Shown piece by piece: positions 9,099 through 17,422 of a stretch of 64,000 nucleotides of DNA; positions within the stretch are counted from its first letter, which is position 1; every line of letters begins with the position of its first letter. The notes beneath the pieces were generated by a model that saw nothing but the letters and a program-made list of their open reading frames with translations, was not told where the DNA came from and did not search any database. The stretch lies in contig NZ_REEZ01000004.1 in NCBI RefSeq assembly GCF_003990445.1, forward strand, positions 62,001-126,000. Direction: 5' to 3'. The DNA is from Pararhodobacter zhoushanensis. Lineage in GTDB: Bacteria; Pseudomonadota; Alphaproteobacteria; Rhodobacterales; Rhodobacteraceae. The position numbers and the translations under genes were made by a program.

Positions 9099-9389
9099 AT
9101 GCGACTGAAGCACCTGATTCTTGCCGCCGGCGCGACGCTGGTGATGGCGCTGCCGGCTTCGGCCGCGTGCTATGCCGAGTACCGCGCACAACAACAAAAC
9201 CCCGTGCAACTTGCCTTTGGCGTGGCCGAGATCCGCGGGGGATCCTGCGACGCGCAAAGCGCCGCAACCTATCTTCGCAGCGCTCTTGCCCGGTCTGGCT
9301 GGACCTTGTCCAATATTGTGTCCACAGTAAGCAGCAACTCTGCACCAGGCAATTCCGGCTACACCAATGGACACTACCTCCGATTCTGA
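9099..9389 (+). CDS. Small secreted hypothetical protein (96 aa)
   Basis: AGGAA precedes ATG 9099. A classical signal peptide (MRLKHLILAAGATLVMALPASA) should be cleaved before ACYAEY. The mature part of about 73 residues has two cysteines (in ACYAEYRA and GGSCDAQS), suggesting one disulfide, and a Ser/Asn-rich tail. The last 23 bp overlap the start of the membrane regulator-like gene, so the two are translationally linked. The function is unknown; export and coupling to the next gene are the only clues. Confidence 0.7.
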   Translation: MRLKHLILAAGATLVMALPASAACYAEYRAQQQNPVQLAFGVAEIRGGSCDAQSAATYLRSALARSGWTLSNIVSTVSSNSAPGNSGYTNGHYLRF

Positions 9390-10071
9390 CATCAGCCTGA
9401 CGCGCATCGGGTCGCGCGCCATCGTTCTGGGAATCGCGGCCATCGTCCTGATTCTGGCGCTGGCGGCGGTTCTGCTGTTCCTGAACCTGCCGGACACGAA
9501 CGAGTTCAACGCGCGTGTGCTGCAGATCTTCAACGAGAACGCCGATCTGACCGGCAACGCCGAGTTGCGGCTGCTGGAAATTCTGGCGCAATCGGGCACC
9601 ACCTTTGCCGAGGTGCTGGTCAGCTACCGGGGCGTGATCTTTGTGCTGATCCTGTTCGCGAGCCTGCTGCTGATCACATCGCTGGTGCTGGTGCTGGCCC
9701 TGATCGCGCTGAACCGCAAACTGGCGCAGGTGCAGAAGACCGGGATTCAGGTGTCGTCGCTGGTGATCAGCCGGGCTGAGCGCAAGGTCTATATCAACGA
9801 TCTGGAATTCAACCTGACCGAGGCGGCCGTCGAAGCCATGGCCGTTCTGGCCGAGGCCCGCATGGACGGCGAGATGCTGACCGGCACGCAGTTGGAATCG
9901 GTGATCTCGGGCCGTCGCGAGTCTGACTGTGAGGAGGCCGCCGGGGCCACCCGCATCAAACGCCTGCGCGATTCACTGGGCAACCAGATGGTCAGCGAAC
10001 TGCTGGTGCGCAACATCGCGCGGCAAGGCTATATGCTGGCGGTCGAGAAAGACGTCATTCGGATGATCTGA
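9367..10071 (+). CDS. Two-TM membrane protein with C-terminal OmpR-like winged helix
   Basis: The 234-residue protein has TM segments at about 18-40 and 88-115, with a short loop of about 45 residues between them. Residues 128-226 resemble the OmpR/PhoB winged-helix DNA-binding domain: LVISRAERKVYINDLEFNLT, then TRIKRLRDSLGNQMVSELLV and NIARQGYMLAVE. ToxR-type regulators have the same parts in the opposite order. With both ends cytoplasmic, the loop would face the periplasm, where the small secreted protein encoded just upstream acts. A role as a membrane-bound transcription regulator is inferred. Confidence 0.72.
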   Translation: MDTTSDSDISLTRIGSRAIVLGIAAIVLILALAAVLLFLNLPDTNEFNARVLQIFNENADLTGNAELRLLEILAQSGTTFAEVLVSYRGVIFVLILFASLLLITSLVLVLALIALNRKLAQVQKTGIQVSSLVISRAERKVYINDLEFNLTEAAVEAMAVLAEARMDGEMLTGTQLESVISGRRESDCEEAAGATRIKRLRDSLGNQMVSELLVRNIARQGYMLAVEKDVIRMI

Positions 10072-10720
10072 CCGCGCGGGGAACGGCAAGCGCCGCTCTC
10101 AACGTCTCCAGCGCCAGAGTCGAGGCGTCGAGTGTGAAGTGGTGGTTCTCGACGCTGATCAGAGCCTCCATGCGCGTCAGCCCCTCAGGCGTCAAGGTCG
10201 CCTGCGGCTGCGCAATCAACTCAACCCCATGCCCCGCCCAGAACGCCGCCACCTCCGCCGCTGTCCGGGCGATATCGGCCACGTCTGCGCGGTTGGCGTC
10301 CGTGGGCGCAAGGCGCGTGGTCAGCAAAATTCGCGCGGTACTGGTGCTGCGAATCGCCTGAGCGAAACGGTAAAGCCGCGTGGTCTGGCAAATCTCGGCC
10401 AGCGCGGCGGCGCGGAAGCGGTCGCTCATCTCTTGCTTGAGCATGCCTGCGATGGCGCCGACCGGGTGATGAGCGCCGACCAGAATGAAGCAGTCGTAAT
10501 CGGCGATCACCGCGTCAGCGCCCTTGTCTGACCGATAATACGGGAAGCCCAGAAACGCCCCCCGCACGGAATCATGCACGATAGCCTTCAGCCCGGCCTT
10601 GTCGCGAAAGCCGTTGGGAGCAACGAAAAAATCCCAGGCCGGCCGCCGGTCTTCCGGCAGCGCATCCAAGGCGCCAAGCAAGGACCCGGCGTGCGAATTC
10701 CCAATGACGCAGACCTTCAT
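10055..10720 (-). CDS. SGNH-like hypothetical protein, partner of GSCFA protein
   Basis: The 221-residue product starts MKVCVIGNSHAGSLLGALDA, where GNSHAGS resembles block I (GDS-like) of SGNH hydrolases. DYDCFILVGAHHPV sits where the Gly/Asn block would be, and ENHHFTLDAS near the C-terminus could supply the catalytic His. ATG 10720 overlaps the stop of the upstream GSCFA gene by four bases. The 3' end overlaps the membrane-regulator gene by 17 bp in the opposite direction. It may be an esterase or acyltransferase acting on a surface polymer; the specific reaction is unknown. Confidence 0.6.
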   Translation of the reverse strand: MKVCVIGNSHAGSLLGALDALPEDRRPAWDFFVAPNGFRDKAGLKAIVHDSVRGAFLGFPYYRSDKGADAVIADYDCFILVGAHHPVGAIAGMLKQEMSDRFRAAALAEICQTTRLYRFAQAIRSTSTARILLTTRLAPTDANRADVADIARTAAEVAAFWAGHGVELIAQPQATLTPEGLTRMEALISVENHHFTLDASTLALETLRAALAVPRAVRSSE

Positions 10721-11808
10721 CCGCGCGGACCAAAGGCGGCCAGCACCTCTTCCTCGCACACCACATCGGCGTCGTGCCGTCTGGTCGCCCCTTCGGAAGC
10801 CGCCGGAGCCTTGTCCTTGTCATTCGGCGCGCGGCGTGACGCGGGCATCGCGTCGGCGCCGAACTTGCGCTCGCGGGCGTCAAAGAAGCTGCGCATGACG
10901 AAATCCACACCCACCGGGTTCACCGAGCGTTGGTCAGGCTCAAAGAACATGCCCTTGAATGAGGGGGCGTTGATGATCTCGTAACTGGGGAAGTAGTCGA
11001 CGAAATCATGGCTGGCCGAAACCTCCCACGCGACCGAGCGCAGCAAGGATTTGCTCTGCATCGTGGCAACCAGGACATGCTCGCCACTGTTGGTGGCAAT
11101 CAGCGGCACGGGTGACACTGTCAGCAACACCATGAGCCGCGGGTTGTGGCGACGCATCAGCGCGATGGCTTGCTCCAACGCCTCATGCACTTGCGTAAAG
11201 CGCTGGTTAACAAAGACATGCTGCGCGCCGTCGAAGCTGCCGCCTGCCGTGCCGGGGCACATGGGGTATTCGTAGCCGTCCTTGTGAAACCAGCTTTCCG
11301 TCAGCCCCAGCGTGAAGACAAAGACCTTGGCCTTGGTGACGCAGTCACGCAGCGCCGCCAGCGTCTGATTGCGCAGGCGTACCACAGTTTCGGGGCTGTC
11401 GAACCCGTCGGGCTCGATACGCGGGCGGAAGGGATCGACAAAGCGATCACCCGTTTGCCAGACTTCGGTGGGAACCTCAGCGTCGCCAAAGGCCCAGCGC
11501 AACCACTGCAGCAACAGCGAGGGGGTATAGATGTTGGCCGTACGCGCTGAAAACGTGCGATAGCCGAAGGTCACCGCCAGCCCGTCGCTGACCGCAGCCG
11601 GGGCCGGTTCGGCGTCAAACCAGTTCATGTCGCGCTTGAGCAGTGCCTTGGCGAAATGCTGGGCGAAGCAAGAGCCAAAGGTAACGATCGGCGCGCGACG
11701 GGGGATGCGGAACTTGGGATCCCATAATTCAGTAACGTCAAACGGCGAGCGGCTGGCAATTGCCTGTTTCCAGTAGCCTTTTTCGGGAACGCTTTTGTAC
11801 GGATTCAC
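10717..11808 (-). CDS. GSCFA-domain protein
   Basis: The defining motif appears at IVTFGSCFAQHFAKALLKRD, near residue 50. It is followed by FTLGLTESWF and VLLTVSPVPL, the conserved blocks of the GSCFA family, which is related to SGNH/GDSL hydrolases. The 363-residue length is usual. The C-terminal 50 residues are Lys/Ala/Arg-rich and look disordered. Its coupled partner at 10055-10720 also looks SGNH-like, so the two may form one surface-glycan or acyl-modifying unit. GSCFA proteins have no settled biochemical role that I know of. Confidence 0.85.
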   Translation of the reverse strand: MNPYKSVPEKGYWKQAIASRSPFDVTELWDPKFRIPRRAPIVTFGSCFAQHFAKALLKRDMNWFDAEPAPAAVSDGLAVTFGYRTFSARTANIYTPSLLLQWLRWAFGDAEVPTEVWQTGDRFVDPFRPRIEPDGFDSPETVVRLRNQTLAALRDCVTKAKVFVFTLGLTESWFHKDGYEYPMCPGTAGGSFDGAQHVFVNQRFTQVHEALEQAIALMRRHNPRLMVLLTVSPVPLIATNSGEHVLVATMQSKSLLRSVAWEVSASHDFVDYFPSYEIINAPSFKGMFFEPDQRSVNPVGVDFVMRSFFDARERKFGADAMPASRRAPNDKDKAPAASEGATRRHDADVVCEEEVLAAFGPRG

Positions 11809-11885
11809 TGTCCCGGCCCCTTTCGCCCACGTGCATCAAGGCTAGACAGCCAACCATAGGTCGTCAATGGCGCAACTGTGGGTTC

Positions 11886-11925
11886 CGCAACCCCAGCCCC
11901 CGGCACGCGGCGGCTTGGGGTTGCG
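11886..11925 (-). terminator. Hairpin after the CoaBC-like gene
   Basis: CGCAACCCCA (11886-11895) and TGGGGTTGCG (11916-11925) form a perfect 10-bp stem that begins 10 bp past the stop of the CoaBC-like gene on the minus strand. No U-run follows, so termination may be weak. Confidence 0.45.
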
Positions 11926-11934
11926 ACAGAGGCG

Positions 11935-13203
11935 TTACTCAGCGGCTTTCATCATCGCCACATTGCCGGTCAGCCCCTCGAGGTAATCGGCAATCGCGTT
12001 GGCAATCGCGCGCTTGTTCTCGATGGGTGTCACCCCATCAGCCCGCACCATCAGCGCCCGCTGGTCGGTGCCGCGCGTGTCTTCGCCACGGGTGGCGACG
12101 ACCAGACCGGCGCGGTCCAGACGTTGGCCAGCGACCCGGATCAGCTCTTCCTCGCTGACTCCCTCAAGATACTTGAAGGCGACCGTGTGCATCCGGGGAT
12201 CCGCCGCCATCGCCATGTCGATGACCTTCTCGGTCGGTTCCATTTCCAGCATATAGGTCGCCTGCCCCGAGGCGATCTTGCCCTGAACCGCGACCTTGGG
12301 CCGGTAATCAGCCACGCCAGCCGAGAACACGCCCGCCCACATCCCTGCCTTGCACCGCGCTACAACCGTGTCGCGGTATTCGTCGTAGGTGCGGGTAACG
12401 GTCACCGGGATCGGTGCCTTGGGCCGCCACGCGCCATCGCCCAGAATCAGCTCGGCATCCGCGCCGCGCCAGATCAGTTCCTCGGCCACCTGCGCGCCCA
12501 GACGACCGCGGAAGCGGTTGACGATGCGGCGCACGCCGTCGATGGGCACCGGGGTCGGACCAGCCGTGACCATGACCTTGCGGCCCCGCAGCGGCGAGGC
12601 GCTCAGCGCACGCCCCACGGCAATGCATAGGGTCTCGGTGTCGGGCAGGTTATGCTTGCCGTAGGCATCGCGCGGCGCGATCATCTTGACGCCCTGCGCC
12701 GCCAGTCGCTGGGCGTTGTCGACCAGCTGACTGTTGTGCATGGTGCCGTGCATCGTCGGCGCGATCAGCACCTGGCAGCGCCCCTGCTCCATCCGGCCCA
12801 GCGCCGAGATCATCGTCGAGGTGACGACGGTGTCACCGATCCCGTGCGCGATCTTGGCGATGGTGGAATGCGTCGCCGGGGCGACCAGATAAGCGTCGAA
12901 GGGCGCGCCGTCGCTCAGATGCTCGGCCTTCCAGGTCAGCGCCGAGACCACCGGCCCCAGCGTCGCCCATTCCAGCGCATCCCGCGCGACGTAGCGCAAC
13001 GCGTCTTCGCTGGCGAAGGCGGTGACGCTGGCCCCATGCCGCCGAAGCCCGCGAGCGATCTCGGGGGCTTTCATGGCGGCAATACCCCCGGTGACCAGAA
13101 GGGCGATACGTCGCCCTTCCAGCCTGCTCGAGGCCCGCGGCACGTCATGATCGCCCATGGTCGAGGGCGTCGGCGCGCGGAAGTCCCAGTCGTAAAGGCT
13201 CAT
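11935..13203 (-). CDS. Divergent CoaBC-like flavoprotein (two-domain)
   Basis: The 422-residue protein has both halves of CoaBC. The flavoprotein half (about 30-205) shows LLVTGGIAAMKAPEIARGLR, the catalytic-type His95 in KAEHLSD, and LVAPATHSTIAKIAHGIGD. The synthetase half has VMVTAGPTPVPIDGVR and AGVADYRP with a GK following. The substrate-clamp motif, PXMNXXMW in bacterial CoaC and LanD enzymes, reads PTMHGTMH (149-156), so His152 replaces Asn. Its ATG overlaps the stop of the transglutaminase-like gene. It could be the pantothenate enzyme, but the altered motif and unusual partner suggest a paralogue with another substrate. Confidence 0.75.
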   Translation of the reverse strand: MSLYDWDFRAPTPSTMGDHDVPRASSRLEGRRIALLVTGGIAAMKAPEIARGLRRHGASVTAFASEDALRYVARDALEWATLGPVVSALTWKAEHLSDGAPFDAYLVAPATHSTIAKIAHGIGDTVVTSTMISALGRMEQGRCQVLIAPTMHGTMHNSQLVDNAQRLAAQGVKMIAPRDAYGKHNLPDTETLCIAVGRALSASPLRGRKVMVTAGPTPVPIDGVRRIVNRFRGRLGAQVAEELIWRGADAELILGDGAWRPKAPIPVTVTRTYDEYRDTVVARCKAGMWAGVFSAGVADYRPKVAVQGKIASGQATYMLEMEPTEKVIDMAMAADPRMHTVAFKYLEGVSEEELIRVAGQRLDRAGLVVATRGEDTRGTDQRALMVRADGVTPIENKRAIANAIADYLEGLTGNVAMMKAAE

Positions 13204-14297
13204 GCACGAACCTCGTTCTCGACAGCCGACTCTGCCGGGGTCGAAAGGCCGGCGGCCTCACGCGCCCAACGCAACTGCGAGCCACGCGCACGGTCCATGC
13301 GGGTGTTCAACGCCTCGAAATGGCGGGTCAGGAAGCGGCTCTTCTTGCCCATCTCGGCGGTGATCGCGGGCACCACGGTGATGTCGAACAGATCCGCATG
13401 CTGGATTTCCAGCGCGGGCATGTAGGGATGGCCTTCGGACAGCGTCGGCTCTTCGCGGTGCGCCATCCAAGGGAACATCTCAAGATAGATGCGGTAGCTG
13501 GCAACGTCATAGGACGAATCCGCCCCATGCCAGCGACCGCCCAGCTTCACCGCGGCGAAGTAGTGGCGCACGGTCGGGCGCTGCAGGGCCAGCCAGCCAG
13601 CGGGCATCAGCTTGCCCAGAACCGAGGTGGACATCGGCACTTCGGCGAAACCGGCTTCAAGACCGGCGGCGCGCATCAGCGCGACCTGCAGGTTGCTCTT
13701 GGTGGTACACATACCAACGCGGCGCTCCAGCGTATCGGACGCGCGCTCTTGCCAGGCGCCGAAACGGTACGGGAAGGAATGAACGAACTTGAGAATCGCC
13801 TCAGCGGTGCTGGCAGGCGAGGCCCGGCGCAGGCGCGCGGCTTGCCGGCGAATCGCCGGGTGATCGAAATCGCACAGGGTTTCGGGGTCCGGCAGCGACT
13901 CAGGCGGGGTCGCGTTCGACTCGGCCACATCGGCGGCAATCAGCGCCTGCGTCAGCGAGCGGCGCAGCGTGCGGCCCTGCGGCGTGGCCCAGGCTGCGGA
14001 CGAGGTGTCGGTGACCCAAACGCGCGCCGGCAGATCAACGGCCTGCAGGGTCTGGCCGGTGGGGCCAAAGTGATTCCCCGGACCAAACCAGTCGCGGGCC
14101 CCGGCCAGACGACCATCCAGAATGATAAACAACGGCGATTCACCGCGCTCATCCAGCACTTCGCCCGGCGCGAGGTGGCGAACCTCACCCATCGCAAAGA
14201 CCTGAGAGTCCTTCGAATCCAGATAGAGTCCCAGCGTTGAATCGCTGAAGAGTTCCAGCAATTCTGGGTTGAGTACCTTTGCAGCTGTGCTCGACAT
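13200..14297 (-). CDS. Transglutaminase-like protein with cNMP-binding-like N-terminus
   Basis: ATG 14297, after a GGGGGA site, gives 365 residues. Residues 36-80 resemble a cyclic-nucleotide-binding beta-roll (LAPGEVLDERGESPLFIILDG, then FGPGNHFGPTG). Residues 165-265 match the transglutaminase/protease fold, with likely triad Cys197 (RRVGMCTTKSNLQVALMRAA), His245 (VRHYFAAV) and Asp260 (WHGADSSYD). There is no signal peptide, so it acts in the cytoplasm. It is the first gene of a two-gene operon with the CoaBC-like flavoprotein. A cysteine peptidase or acyl-transfer function regulated by a ligand is plausible; nothing more specific can be said. Confidence 0.7.
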   Translation of the reverse strand: MSSTAAKVLNPELLELFSDSTLGLYLDSKDSQVFAMGEVRHLAPGEVLDERGESPLFIILDGRLAGARDWFGPGNHFGPTGQTLQAVDLPARVWVTDTSSAAWATPQGRTLRRSLTQALIAADVAESNATPPESLPDPETLCDFDHPAIRRQAARLRRASPASTAEAILKFVHSFPYRFGAWQERASDTLERRVGMCTTKSNLQVALMRAAGLEAGFAEVPMSTSVLGKLMPAGWLALQRPTVRHYFAAVKLGGRWHGADSSYDVASYRIYLEMFPWMAHREEPTLSEGHPYMPALEIQHADLFDITVVPAITAEMGKKSRFLTRHFEALNTRMDRARGSQLRWAREAAGLSTPAESAVENEVRA

Positions 14298-14665
14298 TTT
14301 TTGAGTCCCCCAATCGTGACTTTTGGCAGCAGTTGACGTCGACCCGCTCCGTAGCTGGCAGCATGCAGGAGTCGAACATTGGAAAAGTGTAACTCCGCAA
14401 CTCGCCCACAAGAAGAGTTTTGTTTCATTCGAGACAACAAATTGCCACAAAGAAGCCAGAATCTCGGAATCCGTGGCAAGGAATCCTCGATTCAGCCCTT
14501 CTGCGATGCGGCGTAAGTTGCCGTCGCGTCCGCTTTTGGGAAGCCTTGGAAAAAAGGTTGAAATACCACCGGCTTGCGGCAATCCTTTACAAAAGCGCCC
14601 GGAGGGCACCGGCACTGGCGGCAAACGCTGGGTTAGGGTTGGGCGCTGGTCTGGGAGGACCTTCC
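14298..14665. other. 368-bp divergent promoter region rich in GANTC sites
   Basis: I find no gene here. The region separates the transglutaminase-like gene (minus) from livH (plus) and is more AT-rich than its surroundings. It holds six GANTC sites at 14303, 14369, 14459, 14467, 14481 and 14489. The last four sit within 35 bp as two pairs, each with starts 8 bp apart and the pairs offset by 22 bp. About one site would be expected by chance. They are substrates for the CcrM encoded at 6063-7175 and may set expression of either operon by cell-cycle stage. Confidence 0.6.
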
Positions 14666-15541
14666 ATGGAAGTGATGCAACTGCTCTTGAGCGGTCTCGC
14701 GAACGGCTGCGTTTATGGCTTGGTGGCGCTGGGTTTCGTACTCATCTACAAGGCGACCGAAGCCGTGAATTTCGCCCAGGGCGACTTCATGATGCTCGGC
14801 GCATTTGTGATGATCGGCCTGGTCAATCCACAATATCTGGGGATGAATTTCTGGCTGGCGGTACCAGTAGCGCTGCTGATCATGGCGGCGCTCGGGTATC
14901 TGCTTGATCTCACCATCCTGCGATTCATGTTCGGACAGAGCCAGACAGCAGTGGTGATCCTGACCATCGCGCTGGGCTTCGTGATCCGTTTCGTCGCCGG
15001 GGTGATCTGGGGCCACGAGCCGCAGAGCCTGCACTCGCCCCTCGCCTTGGGCGACGTGCGCGCCGGGGGAGTCGTGCTCAGTCTGGCGGATATTTCGGTG
15101 ATCGTGGTGACGCTGCTGATGACCGTGCTGCTCTGGCAATTTTTCCAGCGCACGAAATTAGGGCTTGCCATGCAAGCTGCGTCGCAGAATCAGATGGCTG
15201 CCTATTATATGGGCATTCCGGTAAAACGGGTGCAGGGCGCGGTCTGGGCACTGGCCGGAGTCGTCGCCTGCGTGGCGGGAATCCTCTACGCGTCCAAGGG
15301 GACGCTGGATATTTCGTCCGGTTTCATTGGAATCAAGGCCTTTGCCGCCGCCGTCATCGGGGGATTCGGCAGCCTTCCCGGTGCCTTGATGGGCGGTCTT
15401 ATTGTCGGCCTGATTGAGCCTTTCGCCGCCCGCTACTTCCCCACCGGCTATTCGCAGATCGCTCCTTACGCGCTGCTCATCCTCGTCCTGGTGTTCCGCC
15501 CCAACGGGCTGTTCGCGCAGGTGCGCGTGAAAAAGGTCTGA
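14666..15541 (+). CDS. livH: Branched-chain-amino-acid-type ABC permease LivH
   Basis: ATG 14666 follows GGGAGGA; the frame is open further upstream but starts with a poor, low-hydrophobicity stretch. The 291-residue protein has about eight membrane helices with the LivH pattern: LANGCVYGLVALGFVLIYKA, AVNFAQGDFMMLGAF and, near the end, AAAVIGGFGSLPGALMGGLI, which includes the contact loop for the ATPase. It is the first gene of livH-livM-livG-livF-ligase-binding protein, all closely spaced or overlapping. The family also imports aromatic and dicarboxylic acids, so leucine is not implied. Confidence 0.93.
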   Translation: MEVMQLLLSGLANGCVYGLVALGFVLIYKATEAVNFAQGDFMMLGAFVMIGLVNPQYLGMNFWLAVPVALLIMAALGYLLDLTILRFMFGQSQTAVVILTIALGFVIRFVAGVIWGHEPQSLHSPLALGDVRAGGVVLSLADISVIVVTLLMTVLLWQFFQRTKLGLAMQAASQNQMAAYYMGIPVKRVQGAVWALAGVVACVAGILYASKGTLDISSGFIGIKAFAAAVIGGFGSLPGALMGGLIVGLIEPFAARYFPTGYSQIAPYALLILVLVFRPNGLFAQVRVKKV

Positions 15542-15545
15542 CGCC

Positions 15546-16625
15546 ATGCGGTTTCATTTCAAGACAAGCTACGATCACGACATCCGCCTGTTCCCCGACC
15601 GCTGGACCCTGTCGGTCTATGGCGCACTGCTGGTGCTGATGCTGGTGCTGCCGTGGATCATCGATTCGTTTTATCTGGGCGAAGTCACCAACGTGCTGAT
15701 CTGGGCCGTCGCGGGCCTTGGGCTGATGCTGCTGACTGGACAGACCGGACAGGTCAGTCTGGGCCATTCGGCCTTTATGGCGCTGGGCTGCTATTCCTGC
15801 GTGATCATGATGGAGAACGGCGTGCCGATCCTGCTGGCGCTGCCGCTGGCCGGGGTGCTGACCGGGGTGATCGGCGCGATCATCGCCCTGCCCGCCCTGC
15901 GGCTGCACGGCGTCTATCTCGCGATCTTCACGCTGGCGCTGGCGATTCTGGCCGACGATGTGATCGTCATCCTGTCGCCGTGGACCGGCGGCGTGAACGG
16001 CAAGTTCGCGCCCGAGATCTGGATCTTTGGCATTGAGATCAACCGCTGGGCCAACCCGGCGAGCTGGTATTTCCTCGCCCTTGGCACCGCCGTTGTCGTC
16101 ACCCTGCTCTACCGCAACCTGCTGCGCGCGCCGTTGGGCCGCGCGTTCGCCGCCGTGCGCGACTCCGAGATTTCGGCGCAGGCGATGGGCGTCGATGTGG
16201 CCCGCACCAAGACGCTGGCTTTCGGGCTGAGCTGCGCCTTTGCAGGCCTTGGCGGGGCGCTGCTGGGCCTGTTCGCCGGGGCGTTCAACAATGAGACCTT
16301 CAACTTCCTGATCTCGATCCAGCTGTTGATGATGATCATCATCGGCGGGCTTGGCTTCATCCACGGGGCGTTTCTGGGCGCGATCGTCATCGCCTTCCTG
16401 CCGCAGTTCCTGTCGATCCTGACCGACAACCTCGGCTCGGCCTCGATCCCCGGACTGGAAACGGGCGTGTTCGGCATGCTGCTGATCGCGTTTATCCTGT
16501 TCGAGCCGATGGGCCTGTACGGTCGATGGCTGAAGATGCGCACCTGGCTGGAGCTGTTCCCCTTCGCCCGCCGCGACATGTTCCGCCGGCAGAAGACCTA
16601 CCTCAAGACGGAGCGTCTGAGATGA
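15546..16625 (+). CDS. livM: Branched-chain-amino-acid-type ABC permease LivM
   Basis: The 359-residue second permease subunit pairs with LivH. Family blocks include LTGQTGQVSLGHSAFMALGC, LRLHGVYLAIFTLALAILAD, and the EAA-like LGRAFAAVRDSEISAQAMGV that docks the ATPases. A GGLGFIHGAFLGA loop follows before the last helices. It starts 4 bp after livH ends, and its TGA overlaps the ATG of livG. Confidence 0.93.
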   Translation: MRFHFKTSYDHDIRLFPDRWTLSVYGALLVLMLVLPWIIDSFYLGEVTNVLIWAVAGLGLMLLTGQTGQVSLGHSAFMALGCYSCVIMMENGVPILLALPLAGVLTGVIGAIIALPALRLHGVYLAIFTLALAILADDVIVILSPWTGGVNGKFAPEIWIFGIEINRWANPASWYFLALGTAVVVTLLYRNLLRAPLGRAFAAVRDSEISAQAMGVDVARTKTLAFGLSCAFAGLGGALLGLFAGAFNNETFNFLISIQLLMMIIIGGLGFIHGAFLGAIVIAFLPQFLSILTDNLGSASIPGLETGVFGMLLIAFILFEPMGLYGRWLKMRTWLELFPFARRDMFRRQKTYLKTERLR

Positions 16626-17422
16626 GCCTTTTGACACTGGAAAACGTGACGCTGAAATTCGGCGGCGTGACGGCGGTGAACAACCTGTCGATGTCGGTCA
16701 ATGAGGGCGAGGTTTTCGCGCTGGTCGGACCGAACGGCGCGGGAAAATCGACCGTGTTCAACATGATCTCGCGGTTCTACCGGCCGTTTAACGGCAAGAT
16801 CACCTTCGACGGCCAGAACCTGCTGGACCGCCGCCCGAATGAGGTGGCGAGCCTTGGTATCGCCCGGACCTTCCAGAACATCGAGCTGTTCGATCACGCC
16901 ACGGTCCTGCAAAACCTGCTGGTCGGTCGCCACCGCCACCGCAAGACCACGCTGGTGGAAGAGATCCTGTTCATGGGCCGCACCCGCTCGGAAGAGCGCA
17001 AGCACCGGCTGGCGGTTGAGGAGGTGATCGAGTTTCTCGATCTGCAGGCCTACCGCGACAAGATGATCATGGGCCTGCCCTACGGCGTGCGCAAAGTGGT
17101 CGAACTGGCGCGCGCGCTGGCGACCAAGCCGCGGCTGTTGCTGCTGGACGAGCCTGCCTCGGGCCTCTCGGTCGAGGAAACGCAGGACATGCGCTGGTGG
17201 ATCGACGACATCCGCCGCCAGATGGGCATCACCGTGCTGATGGTCGAGCATGACATGGGGCTGGTTTCCAAGGTCTGCGACCGGGTGCTGGCGCTGGCTG
17301 ACGGGGCCGCGCTGGCCGAGGGCACGCCGACCGAGGTGCAATCGCACCCGGCGGTGATCGAGGCTTACCTGGGCACCTCGGCCATCTCAAAAACCGCGAA
17401 TGCGAAAGGGGAGCGGGTATGA
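16622..17422 (+). CDS. livG: ABC transporter ATP-binding protein LivG
   Basis: The 266-residue ATPase has Walker A GPNGAGKST, a LivG-type insertion after the first half (SLGIARTFQNIELFDHATVL) and Walker B LLLLDEPASGLS. The ABC signature is degenerate: PYGVRKVVELARAL replaces LSGGQ, as is usual for LivG. It drives import together with LivF. The start at 16622 makes an ATGA overlap with livM; the longer upstream frame merely runs inside livM. Confidence 0.93.
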   Translation: MSLLTLENVTLKFGGVTAVNNLSMSVNEGEVFALVGPNGAGKSTVFNMISRFYRPFNGKITFDGQNLLDRRPNEVASLGIARTFQNIELFDHATVLQNLLVGRHRHRKTTLVEEILFMGRTRSEERKHRLAVEEVIEFLDLQAYRDKMIMGLPYGVRKVVELARALATKPRLLLLDEPASGLSVEETQDMRWWIDDIRRQMGITVLMVEHDMGLVSKVCDRVLALADGAALAEGTPTEVQSHPAVIEAYLGTSAISKTANAKGERV

